NCBI RefSeq assembly: GCF_000378625.1
Contig: NZ_KB905161.1
Location: 520,742-584,741 of the forward strand
DNA: 64,000 bases
Direction of reading: 5' to 3'
Origin: Colwellia piezophila ATCC BAA-637
GTDB taxonomy: Bacteria; Pseudomonadota; Gammaproteobacteria; Enterobacterales; Alteromonadaceae
This document shows positions 1 to 9,968 of the stretch, one piece after another (the first letter of the stretch is position 1; each line of letters opens with the position of its first letter). The notes beneath the pieces were generated by a model. It did no database searches, was not told the origin of the DNA, and saw only the letters and a program-made list of their open reading frames with translations. A program made the translations under genes and the position numbers.

Positions 1-516
1 TTCATCCACAGCGACTGCAGAAACTATATAGGAAGTTAAAGCAATACTAGCGCCGACCAATATTGGCCCTAAGGTTAGCACCATCCAATACATGGCAAAT
101 GAAGTTATCGTTCGACGTTTGTCAGTGACTCGCCAAATTTTATTAAAAGTACTATCGATTGAGGAAATAAGTAATAACGCCGCAACAAACAAAAAAGAGA
201 TAGCGACAGCTGACATTTTTGAGGCATTAGCGACAAAGCCGGTTAAATACTCTTGCAGCACATTGCCTGCAGCAGGGACAAAATTTTGATAAACAAACTG
301 TTCAATGTGTTGCTGTAACTCCCCAAATATTGGGAATGCGGTCATCACTGATAACATAACCACCATTAAAGGCACTAATGACATCAAACATACATAAGAT
401 AGATATCCCGCGACGACTTGAATCTGCTCTCGGCGCACCCGTCGGCTAAAATAAAATAGTAGCCCTTTATTTTCATGCCAAAAACCCCTAAGGCTTGCCT
501 TATCGAATATACTCAT
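1..516 (-). CDS. YihY/UPF0761-family inner-membrane protein, N-terminal part (cut by window edge)
   Basis: An open frame starts at the ATG complementary to 514-516 and runs off the left edge, giving about 172 residues. It opens [16 protein letters not shown], then has [18 protein letters not shown] and several hydrophobic helices, including [20 protein letters not shown]. This pattern, including the SLVP-type segment and the [11 protein letters not shown] stretch, fits the YihY family (formerly misnamed RNase BN). These are multi-pass inner-membrane proteins of uncertain function. The protein is truncated only because the window ends. The family call is from recalled similarity and is fairly sure; the function is unknown. 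Confidence 0.85.
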   Translation of the reverse strand, partial: MSIFDKASLRGFWHENKGLLFYFSRRVRREQIQVVAGYLSYVCLMSLVPLMVVMLSVMTAFPIFGELQQHIEQFVYQNFVPAAGNVLQEYLTGFVANASKMSAVAISFLFVAALLLISSIDSTFNKIWRVTDKRRTITSFAMYWMVLTLGPILVGASIALTSYIVSAVAVDE

Positions 517-623
517 ATTTGTTAACAATTTACTTATTTGCCCTATTTGATACATATATTAAGATAGCGTTAATGAATTATCTAGGGTCGATTGATCTTA
601 GGAAGATAAAATAGGAGTGTTTA

Positions 624-848
624 ATGTCGAAACAAGGTTCTGCGGGTAATGTAATTGCAGCTATTTGTAATGTATTCTTCCCAGGTTTGGGCCAACTAGT
701 ACAAGGTAGGTTAATGGCAGCAATCATTTTTGCCATTGTTTGCGTTGGCGGTTATGCGCTTTGGTGGCTAGTTTTCCCAGCAATTATCGCGGCAATTTTT
801 CATTTATGGTCCATTATAGATGCCGCTACTTATAGAACTAATGAGTAA
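624..848 (+). CDS. Small two-helix membrane protein with FPGLGQ motif
   Basis: This 74-residue protein has a good ribosome site (AGGAG at 612-616). It carries the motif FFPGLGQLVQGR followed by two hydrophobic stretches, roughly residues 30-48 and 50-66. The proline-glycine turn before a hydrophobic helix resembles TM2-like small membrane proteins. It lies alone between the YihY-family gene and a small convergent gene. Its function cannot be read from the sequence. The composition, ribosome site and clear membrane topology make it a real gene rather than a chance frame. Confidence 0.8.
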   Translation: MSKQGSAGNVIAAICNVFFPGLGQLVQGRLMAAIIFAIVCVGGYALWWLVFPAIIAAIFHLWSIIDAATYRTNE

Positions 849-867
849 CAACTCATTAGTTCTAACA

Positions 868-1050
868 TTAGTTAAAACGTGGCGCGGCTATAAAACTGAC
901 TTGCTTACTTTCTATTACTTGCTCTTCTTCTTCATAGCGGTTAATTTGCGCCAATAAATCAGATAGCTGCTGGATTTGCTTAGGGTTGGCTTTACCTTGA
1001 CTAAATATCCGACTAAGCTCTTGGAGTTTTTTAAGTTGTACTGGGGACAT
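868..1050 (-). CDS. Small uncharacterised protein, possibly helical
   Basis: This 60-residue frame opens MSPVQLKKLQELSRIFSQGK and is preceded by AAGGAA at a suitable distance. The sequence is rich in Leu, Gln, Lys and Glu and is probably a short amphipathic helix pair, ending in an acidic patch (EEEEQ). It converges on the small membrane protein gene at 624-848 with a 19-nt gap. I do not recognise a family. The ribosome site and protein-like composition support a real gene, but it could be a lineage-specific small protein. Confidence 0.6.
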   Translation of the reverse strand: MSPVQLKKLQELSRIFSQGKANPKQIQQLSDLLAQINRYEEEEQVIESKQVSFIAAPRFN

Positions 1051-1352
1051 AATACAATTCCTTTTGTTTGAATAAAACAGTAAGTTGCTTACGGCTTGAT
1101 ACCCATAAGCCTAGTCATTAACCCCTCTCTCCGCTTCATTCTTTTGCATGAAGAAGTAACAAGATATTAATATGTTATTTCTTTCATTTAATTTAATTTC
1201 ATTTAATCAATATAAACAGCCACTTACTATAAAACATCATGTCATCGTTGACATAATCTGACAACAATTGCAGAGATGTATTACAAAGATGATAAGGCAT
1301 TACAGCAAGGTTTTTATCAATTATTTCCCAGCGCGAACAAGTTCCCAGAGAT

Positions 1353-1579
1353 GCGCGAATAAATTCCCGCCTACGGGGATGGTATATGCATTCGTAGAAG
1401 GGATTTCAATCGCGCATGTATACAGGTTTTCAATCAGCGCTTATCAATTATTTTCCAGCGCAAACAAGTTCTCGTCTACGCGGTGCCAATGCCGTAGGCG
1501 GGATTTCAATCGCGCATGTATACAGGTTTTCAATCAGCGTTTATCAATTATTTCCCAGCGCAAACAAGTTCCCGCCTAC
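1353..1579. repeat. REP cluster with a 100-bp-period direct repeat
   Basis: GTAG-headed REPs occur at 1353-1374 (minus), 1394-1415 (plus, degenerate), 1494-1515 (plus) and about 1558-1579 (minus). A block beginning CGCGCATGTATACAGG recurs at 1411 and 1511, exactly 100 bp apart; its later part also has a third partial copy near 1313. The overlapping open frames here are repeat translations, not genes. The rest of the interval 1051-1701 holds only the typA terminator. Confidence 0.85.
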
Positions 1580-1630
1580 ACCTCTTCCTCAACGACATAC
1601 TTACATCCTGTATTTTTTCTTTAGACAATA

Positions 1631-1664
1631 AAAAACGCCTATCACTTTCGTGATAGGCGTTTTT
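1631..1664 (-). terminator. Rho-independent terminator of typA
   Basis: A 15-bp stem (1631-1645 with 1650-1664) contains the core ACGCCTATCAC and its complement around a TTTC loop. A-runs on the left and T-runs on the right make it usable in both directions. It lies 38 nt beyond the typA stop on the minus strand. Confidence 0.9.
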
Positions 1665-1701
1665 TTAAACGTTTTTTAAATGTTAGTAAGGTGGTCAGTA
1701 A

Positions 1702-3519
1702 TTACTTACTGCCTCTACCTTCACGTTTACGTTCATTCTCTTTTAAGAATCTCTTACGTATACGAATACTTTTAGGTGTTACTTCAACCAACTCATCATT
1801 ATCAATAAACTCTAAAGCTTGCTCTAATGACATTAAGATTGGTGGCGTTAATGTTTGTGCTTCATCAGTACCTGAAGAACGAACGTTAGTTAGCTGCTTG
1901 CCTTTAAGTGCATTAACAGTTAAATCGTTATCACGACTATGAATACCAATAACTTGACCTTCATAAACTTCAATACCGTGCCCAATCATCATACGGCCAC
2001 GAGACTGTAAGTTAAAGATAGCGTTAGTAAGGGCTTTACCAGTTGCGTTAGCAACCATTACACCATTTTTACGTTGGCCAATTTCACCACCTTTATGAGG
2101 TCCATATTCGAAGAACGTATGGTAAATCAAACCAGAACCTGAAGTCATGGTCATGAATTCAGTTTGGAAACCAATTAAACCACGACTTGGCATAATGAAA
2201 TCCATGCGAATACGACCAGTACCATCAGGTGCCATGTCAGTTAATTCAGCTTTACGGATACCCATTGTTTCCATGACAGCACCTTGATGTTGTTGTTCAA
2301 CATCAATAGTTACCGTTTCATAAGGTTCTTGTAACTCACCATCGATCATACGTTCAATAACTTCTGGACGAGAAACCGCTAATTCAAAACCTTCACGACG
2401 CATGTTTTCAATTAAGATACCTAAATGCAGTTCACCACGACCTGATACTTTAAATTTATCCGGATCATCTAATTGCTCAACACGTAAAGCAACGTTGTGC
2501 ACTAATTCTTTTTCTAAACGCTCTTTAATGTTGCGCGAAGTAACGAATTTACCTTCTTGACCACAAAATGGTGAAGTATTTACTTGGAAAGTCATATTGA
2601 TGGTTGGCTCATCAATAGATAACGCTGGTAAACCTTCCACTTCTTTTGGACAACAAATCGTATCAGAGATTTTTAATTCACCTAAACCGGTAACAGCAAT
2701 GATATCGCCAGCAAAACCTTCTTCAATATCATAACGTTCTAGGCCTAAGTAACCAAATACTTTGCCTACTTTACCGTTATGTACGCCACCATTTGCAAGC
2801 TGAACTGTCACTTGTTGATTAGGTTTAACACTACCACGCTTAATACGACCAACACCGATTACGCCTAGGTATGAGCTGTAATCAAGTTGAGAAATTTGCA
2901 TTTGCAATGGACCTTCAGGATCGGCATCTGGTGCCGGTACTTCTGCGATAATAGTATCGAATAAAGGTGTCATGTCAGTACCAATAACGCCTTCTTCTAA
3001 AGAAGCCCAACCGTTAATTGCTGAAGCGTATACTACTTTAAAGTCAAGTTGCTCATCTGTTGCGCCTAAGTTGTCGAACAATTCGAAAACTTGATCCATC
3101 ACCCAATCAGGGCGAGAACCTGGCTTATCAACTTTATTGATAACAAGAATTGGTCTTAAACCTTGAGCAAATGCTTTTTTGGTTACAAAACGCGTTTGTG
3201 GCATAGGGCCTTCTTGTGCATCAACAATCAATAGTACTGAATCGACCATTGACATAACACGTTCTACTTCACCACCAAAATCAGCATGACCAGGAGTATC
3301 TACGATGTTTATACGGTAGTCGCCCCAGTTAACAGCGGTATTTTTAGCTAAAATTGTAATACCACGTTCTTTTTCAATATCGTTTGAATCCATAACACGT
3401 TCGTCATGGCCCGCACGTGAATCTAAAGTACCTGATTGCTCAAGTAATTTATCAACTAAAGTGGTTTTTCCGTGGTCAACGTGGGCAATGATTGCCACAT
3501 TTCTTAATTTATCTAACAC
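1702..3519 (-). CDS. typA: Translational GTPase TypA/BipA
   Basis: This 605-residue ribosome-binding GTPase belongs to the EF-G-like family and acts in ribosome assembly and cold or stress adaptation. The G1 loop [10 protein letters not shown] is at residues 12-21, followed by the switch I stretch [10 protein letters not shown], the G3 motif [10 protein letters not shown] and the G4 motif NKVDKPGS. Length is typical of the family, and the C-terminal domain carries the expected [11 protein letters not shown] and GQRKNGVM segments. It is a stand-alone gene with its own terminator downstream. The start [17 protein letters not shown] matches the usual N-terminus. Confidence 0.98.
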   Translation of the reverse strand: MLDKLRNVAIIAHVDHGKTTLVDKLLEQSGTLDSRAGHDERVMDSNDIEKERGITILAKNTAVNWGDYRINIVDTPGHADFGGEVERVMSMVDSVLLIVDAQEGPMPQTRFVTKKAFAQGLRPILVINKVDKPGSRPDWVMDQVFELFDNLGATDEQLDFKVVYASAINGWASLEEGVIGTDMTPLFDTIIAEVPAPDADPEGPLQMQISQLDYSSYLGVIGVGRIKRGSVKPNQQVTVQLANGGVHNGKVGKVFGYLGLERYDIEEGFAGDIIAVTGLGELKISDTICCPKEVEGLPALSIDEPTINMTFQVNTSPFCGQEGKFVTSRNIKERLEKELVHNVALRVEQLDDPDKFKVSGRGELHLGILIENMRREGFELAVSRPEVIERMIDGELQEPYETVTIDVEQQHQGAVMETMGIRKAELTDMAPDGTGRIRMDFIMPSRGLIGFQTEFMTMTSGSGLIYHTFFEYGPHKGGEIGQRKNGVMVANATGKALTNAIFNLQSRGRMMIGHGIEVYEGQVIGIHSRDNDLTVNALKGKQLTNVRSSGTDEAQTLTPPILMSLEQALEFIDNDELVEVTPKSIRIRKRFLKENERKREGRGSK

Positions 3520-3676
3520 AGGCTTTACTCGCTGTTACGATCGTTTATCGCTACTTTAGCCGATTAACGAATAGGGCTATAATTTTGCGCGCATTATACA
3601 GAAATTCTGACTAAAAAGAAATCAATATATAATTCATTAGACTTGCCTGCGCTTTTTCACCCGGTACAGATAACAA

Positions 3677-3708
3677 AAAAGCTTAGCCAAATTATTGAGT
3701 AAGCTTTT
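3677..3708 (-). terminator. Possible weak terminator after the S10 peptidase gene
   Basis: A 9-bp inverted repeat (AAAAGCTTA at 3677-3685 with TAAGCTTTT at 3700-3708) has a 14-nt loop. On the minus strand it ends in a T-run. It lies about 80 nt past the peptidase stop. The stem is A/T-rich, so the call is tentative. Confidence 0.45.
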
Positions 3709-3786
3709 CATTCGTCCAAGTTAGTTATCTAATAGTGGGCCAATACCTCTACTAATAGTTAAACTAATACCTTAAATTGAGATGCA

Positions 3787-5301
3787 TTAATACTTCGCCG
3801 CTTGACCTTCCGCTGGCAAACTATTCTTAATAAAATCGCGAATATCTTGATTTGATTGTCTTAAGTCTTCATGACGTAAATACATCATATGCCCACTTTC
3901 ATAACCCTTAAATGATAAACGGTCTTTCATCAAACCGCTTGGGTCTAACTGCCATAGGGTATATTTAGCATCAAAGTAGTTGGTAGCACCGTCAAAATAA
4001 CCTGATTGAATCATGACTTGCAGGTAAGGATTTTGCGCCATCGCAGAGCGTAACCCTTCGCCGGTGTTATTACCGGTGCGATCCCAAGGATGAACATTAC
4101 CAAACATGTTGTACTTAATGTCTGTTTTATAATCTAACTCTTCACGTAAATAATAATTAATTGCCGGAGTAAAACTATGCAACCACGAGCTTAACTCAGC
4201 ATTGTAATCAGGTCGTGAACCAGCAACTTTTTTATCAATACCCAAATAACGTGAATCTAAACGACCGATGGTTTGTTTTCTATCACGTAACAACTCTTTC
4301 CAGAAAAAATTATTATCAACATCTAAGTTGTTATTAACAACCGCTTCTATCGATAAGCCTGAATATTTAGAGACTTGCTCAGCAACAAGCTGTTTTTCTT
4401 CGGCTGAAATAAAGCCACCTTTAGCTAACGCCGGTAAATATTTGCTAAGCGTATACGCTTCAACTTCAGCGAGCAGCTCTTGTAACGGTTTTTGTTGCAA
4501 CTCAGGAGTTAAGGCTTGGTGATACCAAGCAGCGGCAGCAAAATACGGTAATCTATTAGCGGCTTCCACTGGGCCATCGCGTTTGATACCAATATCAGTT
4601 GGCGATACTAAAATAACACCATTGACATACATCCACTGACGCGATTGTAGCTCTTTGGCTAAACCGGCAACACGGGTAGTACCGTAGCTTTCACCAATTA
4701 AATATTTAGGTGAGCGCCAGCGGTTATTGCGACTAACAAAAGTATTAACCCATTCTGCCAAGTATTTAATATCAGCATTAACACCAAAGAACATTTTCTT
4801 TTGTTGCTCTTTAGTTGGCATTTTACCGTCTTTATCCGGCAATACGCGTGAATAGCCAGTATTAACCGGGTTAACAAAAACAATATCTGCAACATCTAAA
4901 ATTGAATAGGGATTGGTTTTAACGCCATAAGGTTGCAGAGGATAACCTTCGCTATCAACATTTAATACCCGAGGTCCCGTATAAGCAACATGCATCCATA
5001 CCGAAGCAGAGCCTGGGCCACCATTAAATGAAATAACCAATGGGCGTTTGGCGGTATCTTTTACATCACTGCGCTGATAATAGGTATAAAACAAACTCGC
5101 AATGGGTTTACCTTCATCATCCCATACCGGTTGCGTACCCGTAGTAGCAGTGTATTTAAACTTTTTACCATTAACCTTAGTACTGTGTTTCGTGGTGTTC
5201 TTCTCATCAATGGCGAGTGTACGTTCATTTTCGGCCAAAGCATTGACTGAAAACAGTACCACTATCACCAAAGTTAGCATCTTTGTTAGTGTATTATTCA
5301 T
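3787..5301 (-). CDS. Secreted serine carboxypeptidase, S10 family
   Basis: This 504-residue protein has an N-terminal signal peptide (about residues 1-23, ending NALA). The S10 oxyanion motif FNGGPGSAS is at 92-100. The nucleophile is Ser205 in GESYGTTR. The likely catalytic Asp is D437 in GYFDGATN and the likely His is H471 in SGHMMYLR. All three triad positions are present, so the enzyme should be active, releasing C-terminal residues from peptides in the periplasm or outside the cell. Bacterial members of this length are common in marine Alteromonadales. The gene is monocistronic, with a divergent lipoprotein gene 372 bp away. Confidence 0.93.
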   Translation of the reverse strand: MNNTLTKMLTLVIVVLFSVNALAENERTLAIDEKNTTKHSTKVNGKKFKYTATTGTQPVWDDEGKPIASLFYTYYQRSDVKDTAKRPLVISFNGGPGSASVWMHVAYTGPRVLNVDSEGYPLQPYGVKTNPYSILDVADIVFVNPVNTGYSRVLPDKDGKMPTKEQQKKMFFGVNADIKYLAEWVNTFVSRNNRWRSPKYLIGESYGTTRVAGLAKELQSRQWMYVNGVILVSPTDIGIKRDGPVEAANRLPYFAAAAWYHQALTPELQQKPLQELLAEVEAYTLSKYLPALAKGGFISAEEKQLVAEQVSKYSGLSIEAVVNNNLDVDNNFFWKELLRDRKQTIGRLDSRYLGIDKKVAGSRPDYNAELSSWLHSFTPAINYYLREELDYKTDIKYNMFGNVHPWDRTGNNTGEGLRSAMAQNPYLQVMIQSGYFDGATNYFDAKYTLWQLDPSGLMKDRLSFKGYESGHMMYLRHEDLRQSNQDIRDFIKNSLPAEGQAAKY

Positions 5302-5673
5302 TGTTAAACCTTAGATTTTTAAAGTTTTATTGATTTATTTTGTTTTGGTTAAATATTCAGCTAGTTACTTCTTTATGCGGATTGGTATTATAAAATACCA
5401 AGCAAAAAGATGAGCTGCGGTTAGTGAATAATTCACCTCGATAATTATTATTCATGCCTGCTATTAAGTCACTTACTTACCAACAAGTAAATTGAGCCAT
5501 GATAAAAATGCGGCAAAGGGAATTAAAAACACGCCCAAACGTTTCGATCACAACTTGATAGGGACTGACTGTTCGTTATCGCGGTCATATTAACTTGCAA
5601 TTTATTTCATAATTTTACATTTTTTATACAGTTACCACCTTGCTATCTACATTGAACAAGATAAGCTACTAAA
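5302..5673. other. Divergent intergenic region, 372 bp
   Basis: This lies between the minus-strand peptidase gene and the plus-strand lipoprotein cassette, so it should hold promoters for both. I found no convincing -35/-10 pair, REP or open frame in it. Confidence 0.6.
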
Positions 5674-7125
5674 ATGCTGAATATTTCTTTAAAAAACACT
5701 CTCCCGCTACTTCTTACATTCATGTTGACTGCTTGTGCAAGCACCTCATTTAGTGATCTATTTAGTAATTATAATAAGCAAATGCATGGCGTAAAAAGTG
5801 CACAACAACGTGGCAACTTCGAACAAGCCCTGACATTAATTCCTCAGCGTGATAAGGGTAATGTTAGTTACAGTTTAAGCTTATTAGAAAAGGGCCGGTT
5901 AGAGTACTTAGCCAACCAACATGAACTAAGTAAACAAGACTTTGAGCTTGTTTATAAACAAGTACAACAAGCTGAGCAAGCGGCTAAAGTTCAGCTCAGT
6001 CGTGGCGTAGAAAACGTTGCGGCTGTGGTCAGTAACGATAACGCCATTCGCTATGACATCCCCTATTACGAACAAAGCATGTTACATAGTTACCAAGCAC
6101 TTAACTACTTAAGTCAAAATGATCTTTCTGGTGCCTTAGTTGAAATAAGGCGTGCTAATTTAGTACAAAACAAAGCATTAAAAGCGAATCAACAAGCAAT
6201 CTTTGACAGCCAAAAAAAAATGGCTCGCAAAGGAGTAAGCCCCGAAAGCTTAGCCAGTAAATATCCATCAATGAATACCGCCATTGGCGAGGTGAAAAAT
6301 GGTTTTCAAAATGCCTACACCTTTTATTTATCCGGTGTACTCTATGAAGCAGCCGGACAAGCTAATGATGCTTATATAGATTATAAAAAAGCCTTAGAAA
6401 TATACCCGCACAATGTCACGGTACAGCAAGATGTCTGGCGACTAGCTAACGTTCTAGGTATGGACAATGATATACAGCTATTTAAAAAACGCTTCTCCCA
6501 AGACATAGCTAAAGGTAACAGCCAAGGCAGTGCTAATAAACAAAGTCCAGCAGCAAGCGGGCAATTAGTTGTGCTAGTAGAACAAGGCATCATCAACAGT
6601 AAGCAAGAAGTTTCCATCCACTTGCCTATATTTACCAGTCATGGTGACATGCGCTTTTATAGCCTTGCTTTACCGAGTTATCAAAATCGCTTGCGTCAAT
6701 ACTCAGGACTATCTTTAAGCTATCAAGGCAAGCACTATCAATCACAAGAAATTGTTCGCCTACAATCACTGGCCGCCAAGCAATTACAAGATGAAATGCC
6801 AGTAATTGTCACCCGACAAGTTGTTCGTATTATTGCCAAAGAAGAGATAAGAAAACAAATAAGCCGCAAAGGTGGTGATATCGGTAATATCTTAGCCGCT
6901 CTTTATAACGTTGCTTCAGAAAAAGCAGATACCCGCAGCTGGAGTACACTACCTGATAGCATACATATACTGCGTTTGGATTTTGCGCCCGGTAAACATG
7001 AAGTAGAAATGAACATTAATGGTAATAAGCGCACGGTAAACTTTGAAATATTTGAAGACAGGCAAACCTTAGTAAAATTAACGGCGATTGGCAATTATAC
7101 TCATTATCAGAGTTTGAATCTTTAA
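5674..7125 (+). CDS. COG3014-type lipoprotein
   Basis: This 483-residue lipoprotein has a signal peptide ending in lipobox LLTAC, with lipidated Cys21. The N-terminal half has TPR-like helical segments (for example YFLSGVLYEAAGQANDAYIDYKKALEIYP), a helix pattern used for protein contacts. The C-terminal half is beta-rich. Proteins of this group recur beside lpoB and ycfL-like genes in marine gammaproteobacteria, and here it is first of four envelope genes on one strand. A role in peptidoglycan synthase control is suggested only by that company. The family assignment is from recalled similarity; biochemical function is unknown. Confidence 0.8.
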   Translation: MLNISLKNTLPLLLTFMLTACASTSFSDLFSNYNKQMHGVKSAQQRGNFEQALTLIPQRDKGNVSYSLSLLEKGRLEYLANQHELSKQDFELVYKQVQQAEQAAKVQLSRGVENVAAVVSNDNAIRYDIPYYEQSMLHSYQALNYLSQNDLSGALVEIRRANLVQNKALKANQQAIFDSQKKMARKGVSPESLASKYPSMNTAIGEVKNGFQNAYTFYLSGVLYEAAGQANDAYIDYKKALEIYPHNVTVQQDVWRLANVLGMDNDIQLFKKRFSQDIAKGNSQGSANKQSPAASGQLVVLVEQGIINSKQEVSIHLPIFTSHGDMRFYSLALPSYQNRLRQYSGLSLSYQGKHYQSQEIVRLQSLAAKQLQDEMPVIVTRQVVRIIAKEEIRKQISRKGGDIGNILAALYNVASEKADTRSWSTLPDSIHILRLDFAPGKHEVEMNINGNKRTVNFEIFEDRQTLVKLTAIGNYTHYQSLNL

Positions 7126-7159
7126 CTGCGACGCCCAGTTAACACACGGAGTAATTAAA

Positions 7160-7627
7160 ATGACTACATCTATAGCTAAAATAATGACCAAACGTTCCGC
7201 ACTCTTAGTCGCTGCGTTGTCGGTCACCCTATTTATTAGTGCTTGTAAAAATGTACCACCGGTTACCTCCGGTGTTGGTAGTGATCAAATAGCCCCAGGG
7301 CAAAAATTCAGTAAACATTTACAGCTGCACAATCCAAAGTTGGCGAAGAAGCTTCATATTAGCGACATTCGCTCTCGAACCAACAATGACCTGCTTGAAG
7401 TTAACTTATCACTAACCAGTACCTACAAGAAAACCCTGCAGCTACAATATCAATTTACCTGGTTTGATAAAGACGGTTTTGTCCTTGAAGCGGGTAAAAG
7501 CCCATGGCAACCACTTGATTTACACGGCATGCAAACAGCAACAGTGCCAGGATTAGCGCCAACGACTACCGTTGCCTCGTTTAGTCTTTATGTTCGTGAA
7601 GTACCAGAGGAATTTTTTAAATTTTAG
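7160..7627 (+). CDS. ycfL: YcfL-like lipoprotein
   Basis: This 155-residue lipoprotein has a strong ribosome site (GGAG) and a lipobox FISAC with Cys29. The mature part is a beta-sandwich-like domain with WFDKDGFVLEAGKSPWQPL and ending LYVREVPEEFFKF, which matches the YcfL/DUF1425 group. In enterobacteria ycfL sits directly before lpoB, and the same order is kept here. The next gene starts 64 nt downstream, so co-transcription is likely. A support role for LpoB at the outer membrane is possible but unproven. Confidence 0.85.
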   Translation: MTTSIAKIMTKRSALLVAALSVTLFISACKNVPPVTSGVGSDQIAPGQKFSKHLQLHNPKLAKKLHISDIRSRTNNDLLEVNLSLTSTYKKTLQLQYQFTWFDKDGFVLEAGKSPWQPLDLHGMQTATVPGLAPTTTVASFSLYVREVPEEFFKF

Positions 7628-7690
7628 TTGATAACAAATACACGATTTAGTAATACCTAATTAACATTACCAAAGTAAAAGGAAATACCA

Positions 7691-8293
7691 ATGAAAAAAC
7701 TTATTATGATCACCAGTGTTGCACTAACACTAACGCTTGTTGCCGGTTGTACCAATAAATCAGTAGTACGTTATGGCGATGCAACAGAAGTTGAAACAAC
7801 AGACATCAGCTTTGGCTCAACCGACTTACAAAAAGTTGCCGGCCAAATGACTGACTCATTATTACTTTCTCCAGTAGTCGGCACATTAACAGCCAACTCT
7901 CGTCCTATTATGTTTGTAGAAAGCATCAAAAACAAAACCAGTGAGCATATCGATACCGAATCAATTACTGACTCTATTTCGACTAAACTGCTGCGTTCAG
8001 GTAAATTTAGATTTGTCGATATGAGCCGTGTAGAAGCCGCACGTAAACAACTTGATTATCAACAAAACAGTGGCATGGTTGACACAGCTAAAGCCATGCA
8101 ATTTGGTAAGCAAGTAGGCGCTCAATATATGCTTTATGGCAACTTAGCCAGCATTGTTAAGTCTAATAAAGACCAGACTGATGTTTATTACAAATTCACC
8201 CTACGTTTAATGGATTTAGAAAGCGGCCTAGTAGAATGGGCTGACGAAACTGAAATTCGTAAAACCAAAGGTAAAGAATTCGTTAGCTGGTAG
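7691..8293 (+). CDS. lpoB: Penicillin-binding protein activator LpoB
   Basis: This 200-residue outer-membrane lipoprotein (lipobox LVAGC, Cys20) has a TolB-N-like fold: RPIMFVESIKNKTSEHIDT, then SRVEAARKQLDYQQNSGMVD and GAQYMLYGNLASIVK. LpoB spans the periplasm to switch on the peptidoglycan polymerase PBP1b. The disordered linker after the lipobox is short here compared with E. coli LpoB, as in other marine homologues. Its place after a ycfL-like gene supports the assignment. A possible alternative is a paralogous LpoB-like protein, but the domain match is good. Confidence 0.9.
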   Translation: MKKLIMITSVALTLTLVAGCTNKSVVRYGDATEVETTDISFGSTDLQKVAGQMTDSLLLSPVVGTLTANSRPIMFVESIKNKTSEHIDTESITDSISTKLLRSGKFRFVDMSRVEAARKQLDYQQNSGMVDTAKAMQFGKQVGAQYMLYGNLASIVKSNKDQTDVYYKFTLRLMDLESGLVEWADETEIRKTKGKEFVSW

Positions 8294-8327
8294 TAGCGAT
8301 TACTAAATTGTTAACTAGGAAAGTATT

Positions 8328-8813
8328 ATGATGAAATCACTATTATTAACAAGCTTAACTCTGTTGATGTGCTTATTTAGTTATTCAGCCAATGCCGACT
8401 ACGACAGAAACAAAGCAGTAGCCGTTGAAAAGGTACTTTTTGGCACTGTTATTTCTGCCAGAAACGTTAGCCAAGAAGAGTTGGTTGAAGATAAAAACAG
8501 CGGTTGGAAAACCTTTGGTGGCGCGCTCATTGGCGGCGCCATTGGTAATCAATTTGGTGGTGGCAGTGGTAGAGACATTGCCACAGTCCTAGGCGCAGTT
8601 ATTGGCGGTAAAATGGCCAACAATCGCAGCCAAGGTAAAACGGTAGTGATTCGCTTAGTCGAGCTAATGATTGAAGTAGAGTGCTCGGAGCAACACTGTC
8701 AGCAATTCATGGTGATTCAAGATTATGATCAACAAATGGTCTTTCATCGCCAAGATGCAGTGAGAATGGTTTATCTAGCCAACGGTAATGTCAGAATAGA
8801 TAAACAATTTTAA
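8328..8813 (+). CDS. Glycine-zipper (2TM) envelope protein
   Basis: This 161-residue protein has a signal peptide ending in ANA (about residue 23). The middle carries a glycine zipper, GGALIGGAIGNQFGGGSGRD followed by ATVLGAVIGGKMANN, the signature of SlyB/PcP-like proteins that form paired membrane helices. There is no lipobox Cys, so it is probably a periplasmic or membrane-inserted form. It is the last of the four-gene cassette, 34 nt after lpoB. The role is probably envelope integrity, by family analogy. Confidence 0.82.
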   Translation: MMKSLLLTSLTLLMCLFSYSANADYDRNKAVAVEKVLFGTVISARNVSQEELVEDKNSGWKTFGGALIGGAIGNQFGGGSGRDIATVLGAVIGGKMANNRSQGKTVVIRLVELMIEVECSEQHCQQFMVIQDYDQQMVFHRQDAVRMVYLANGNVRIDKQF

Positions 8814-8825
8814 TCGAATAATCAT

Positions 8826-9411
8826 GCGCGATTAAAATCCCGCCTACATTGCGCGGAGATCAAAAAAGCGGGATTAAAATCCCGCCTACATATAACCGTA
8901 CCCCCGTACTCGGGGATTTGTAACCGTAGGCGGGAATTTATTCGCGCATCTCTTAGGTATTTATTCGCGCATCTCTTAGGTATTTATTCGCGCATCTCTT
9001 AGGAATTTGTTCGCGTTGAATTTATTTGCGCCTTCAAAGAATCGGGATTGAAATCCCTCCTACAAGTGCCCTATAACCGACATGCACCCAACCAAGCTTC
9101 CAATGACTCCCGATATTTCTTAGCGGACGTAGCATGGATGCTACTTATTAGAGAATGCAGGACGCAGATTCTCCTGAACTTATTCGCGCATCTCTTAGGT
9201 ATTTATTCGCGTTGAATTTATTCACGCCTTCAAAAAAGCGCGATTAAAATCCCGCCTACAATCGATCAAAATACGTGATAAACATCACAATCATCCTCGA
9301 TTTAAATCCCCTCCATATACCCGTAATCCCATACTCGGGGATTTGTTACCGTAGGCGGGAATTTATTCGCGCCTACAATCGATCAAAACGCGCGATTAAT
9401 ATCCCGCCTAC
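8826..9411. repeat. Dense REP cluster upstream of the RAYT gene
   Basis: REPs lie at 8826-8847, 8868-8889, 9042-9063, 9238-9259 and 9390-9411 (minus) and at 8926-8947 and 9351-9372 (plus). From 8948 a 23-bp half-REP unit (ATCTCTTAGG followed by TATTTATTCGCGC) is tandemly repeated, with two exact copies and one diverged copy. A second hairpin repeat (GTAGCATGGATGCTAC) lies near 9126-9141, followed by GAGAATGCAGGACGC. No gene is supported in 8814-9464. Confidence 0.9.
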
Positions 9412-9464
9412 ATAACAATTCCAATGTACTAAACTGATATAACGATTAAATAAATGGAATTATT

Positions 9465-9920
9465 ATGCGTCGCTCTCATCTTTTACGAAAAAGCAGAATA
9501 TCTCAGCCTTTTCATTATTACGCGATAACTTGTATAACAAACAATAGAGAATGCCTTTTCACTGAGCTAGCAAGCGCACAACTCGTTATTCTTCAATTAT
9601 TAAAGCTCGAAGATGAGCAGGCTATCAAAACTATCTGCTATACACTAATGCCAGATCACCTACATTGGCAGTTTCAATTATTAGAAAAATATTCTCTAGC
9701 AGAAGTAATTAAACGTATGAAAGGAAGAAGTGCACAAGCGATCAACATACAAAAAAATAAACAGGGTAAAGTATGGCAAGCTGATTATTACGAACATCAT
9801 ATAAAGAATGAAGACGATCTAATTCATCAAGCAAGGTATATTGTTGCCAACCCCTTAAGAGCAGGCTTGGTTGACAATATTAGTGATTATGCCTTCTGGG
9901 ATTGTATTTATTTAAAATAA
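9465..9920 (+). CDS. REP-associated tyrosine transposase (RAYT, Y1 family)
   Basis: This 151-residue single-strand DNA transposase-like protein has the HUH motif at H65-L66-H67 (MPDHLHW). The probable catalytic tyrosine is Y125 in the signature ARYIVANPLRAGLV. RAYTs cut and join REP hairpins next to their GTAG tetranucleotide and are thought to have spread REPs as domesticated host genes. This one sits inside a dense field of GTAG-headed hairpins, which fits that role. All key residues are present, so it may be active. A truncated sister copy lies at 18872-19132, nearly identical over its shared length. Confidence 0.93.
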   Translation: MRRSHLLRKSRISQPFHYYAITCITNNRECLFTELASAQLVILQLLKLEDEQAIKTICYTLMPDHLHWQFQLLEKYSLAEVIKRMKGRSAQAINIQKNKQGKVWQADYYEHHIKNEDDLIHQARYIVANPLRAGLVDNISDYAFWDCIYLK

Positions 9921-9968
9921 ATAAATGATATATGCAGTGAAACACGTGATTAACATCACAATCAAAAC

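Noticed and set aside
1268..1631. Two overlapping open frames of 118 and 71 codons
   Set aside because: They are translations of REP and 100-bp direct repeats with no ribosome site.
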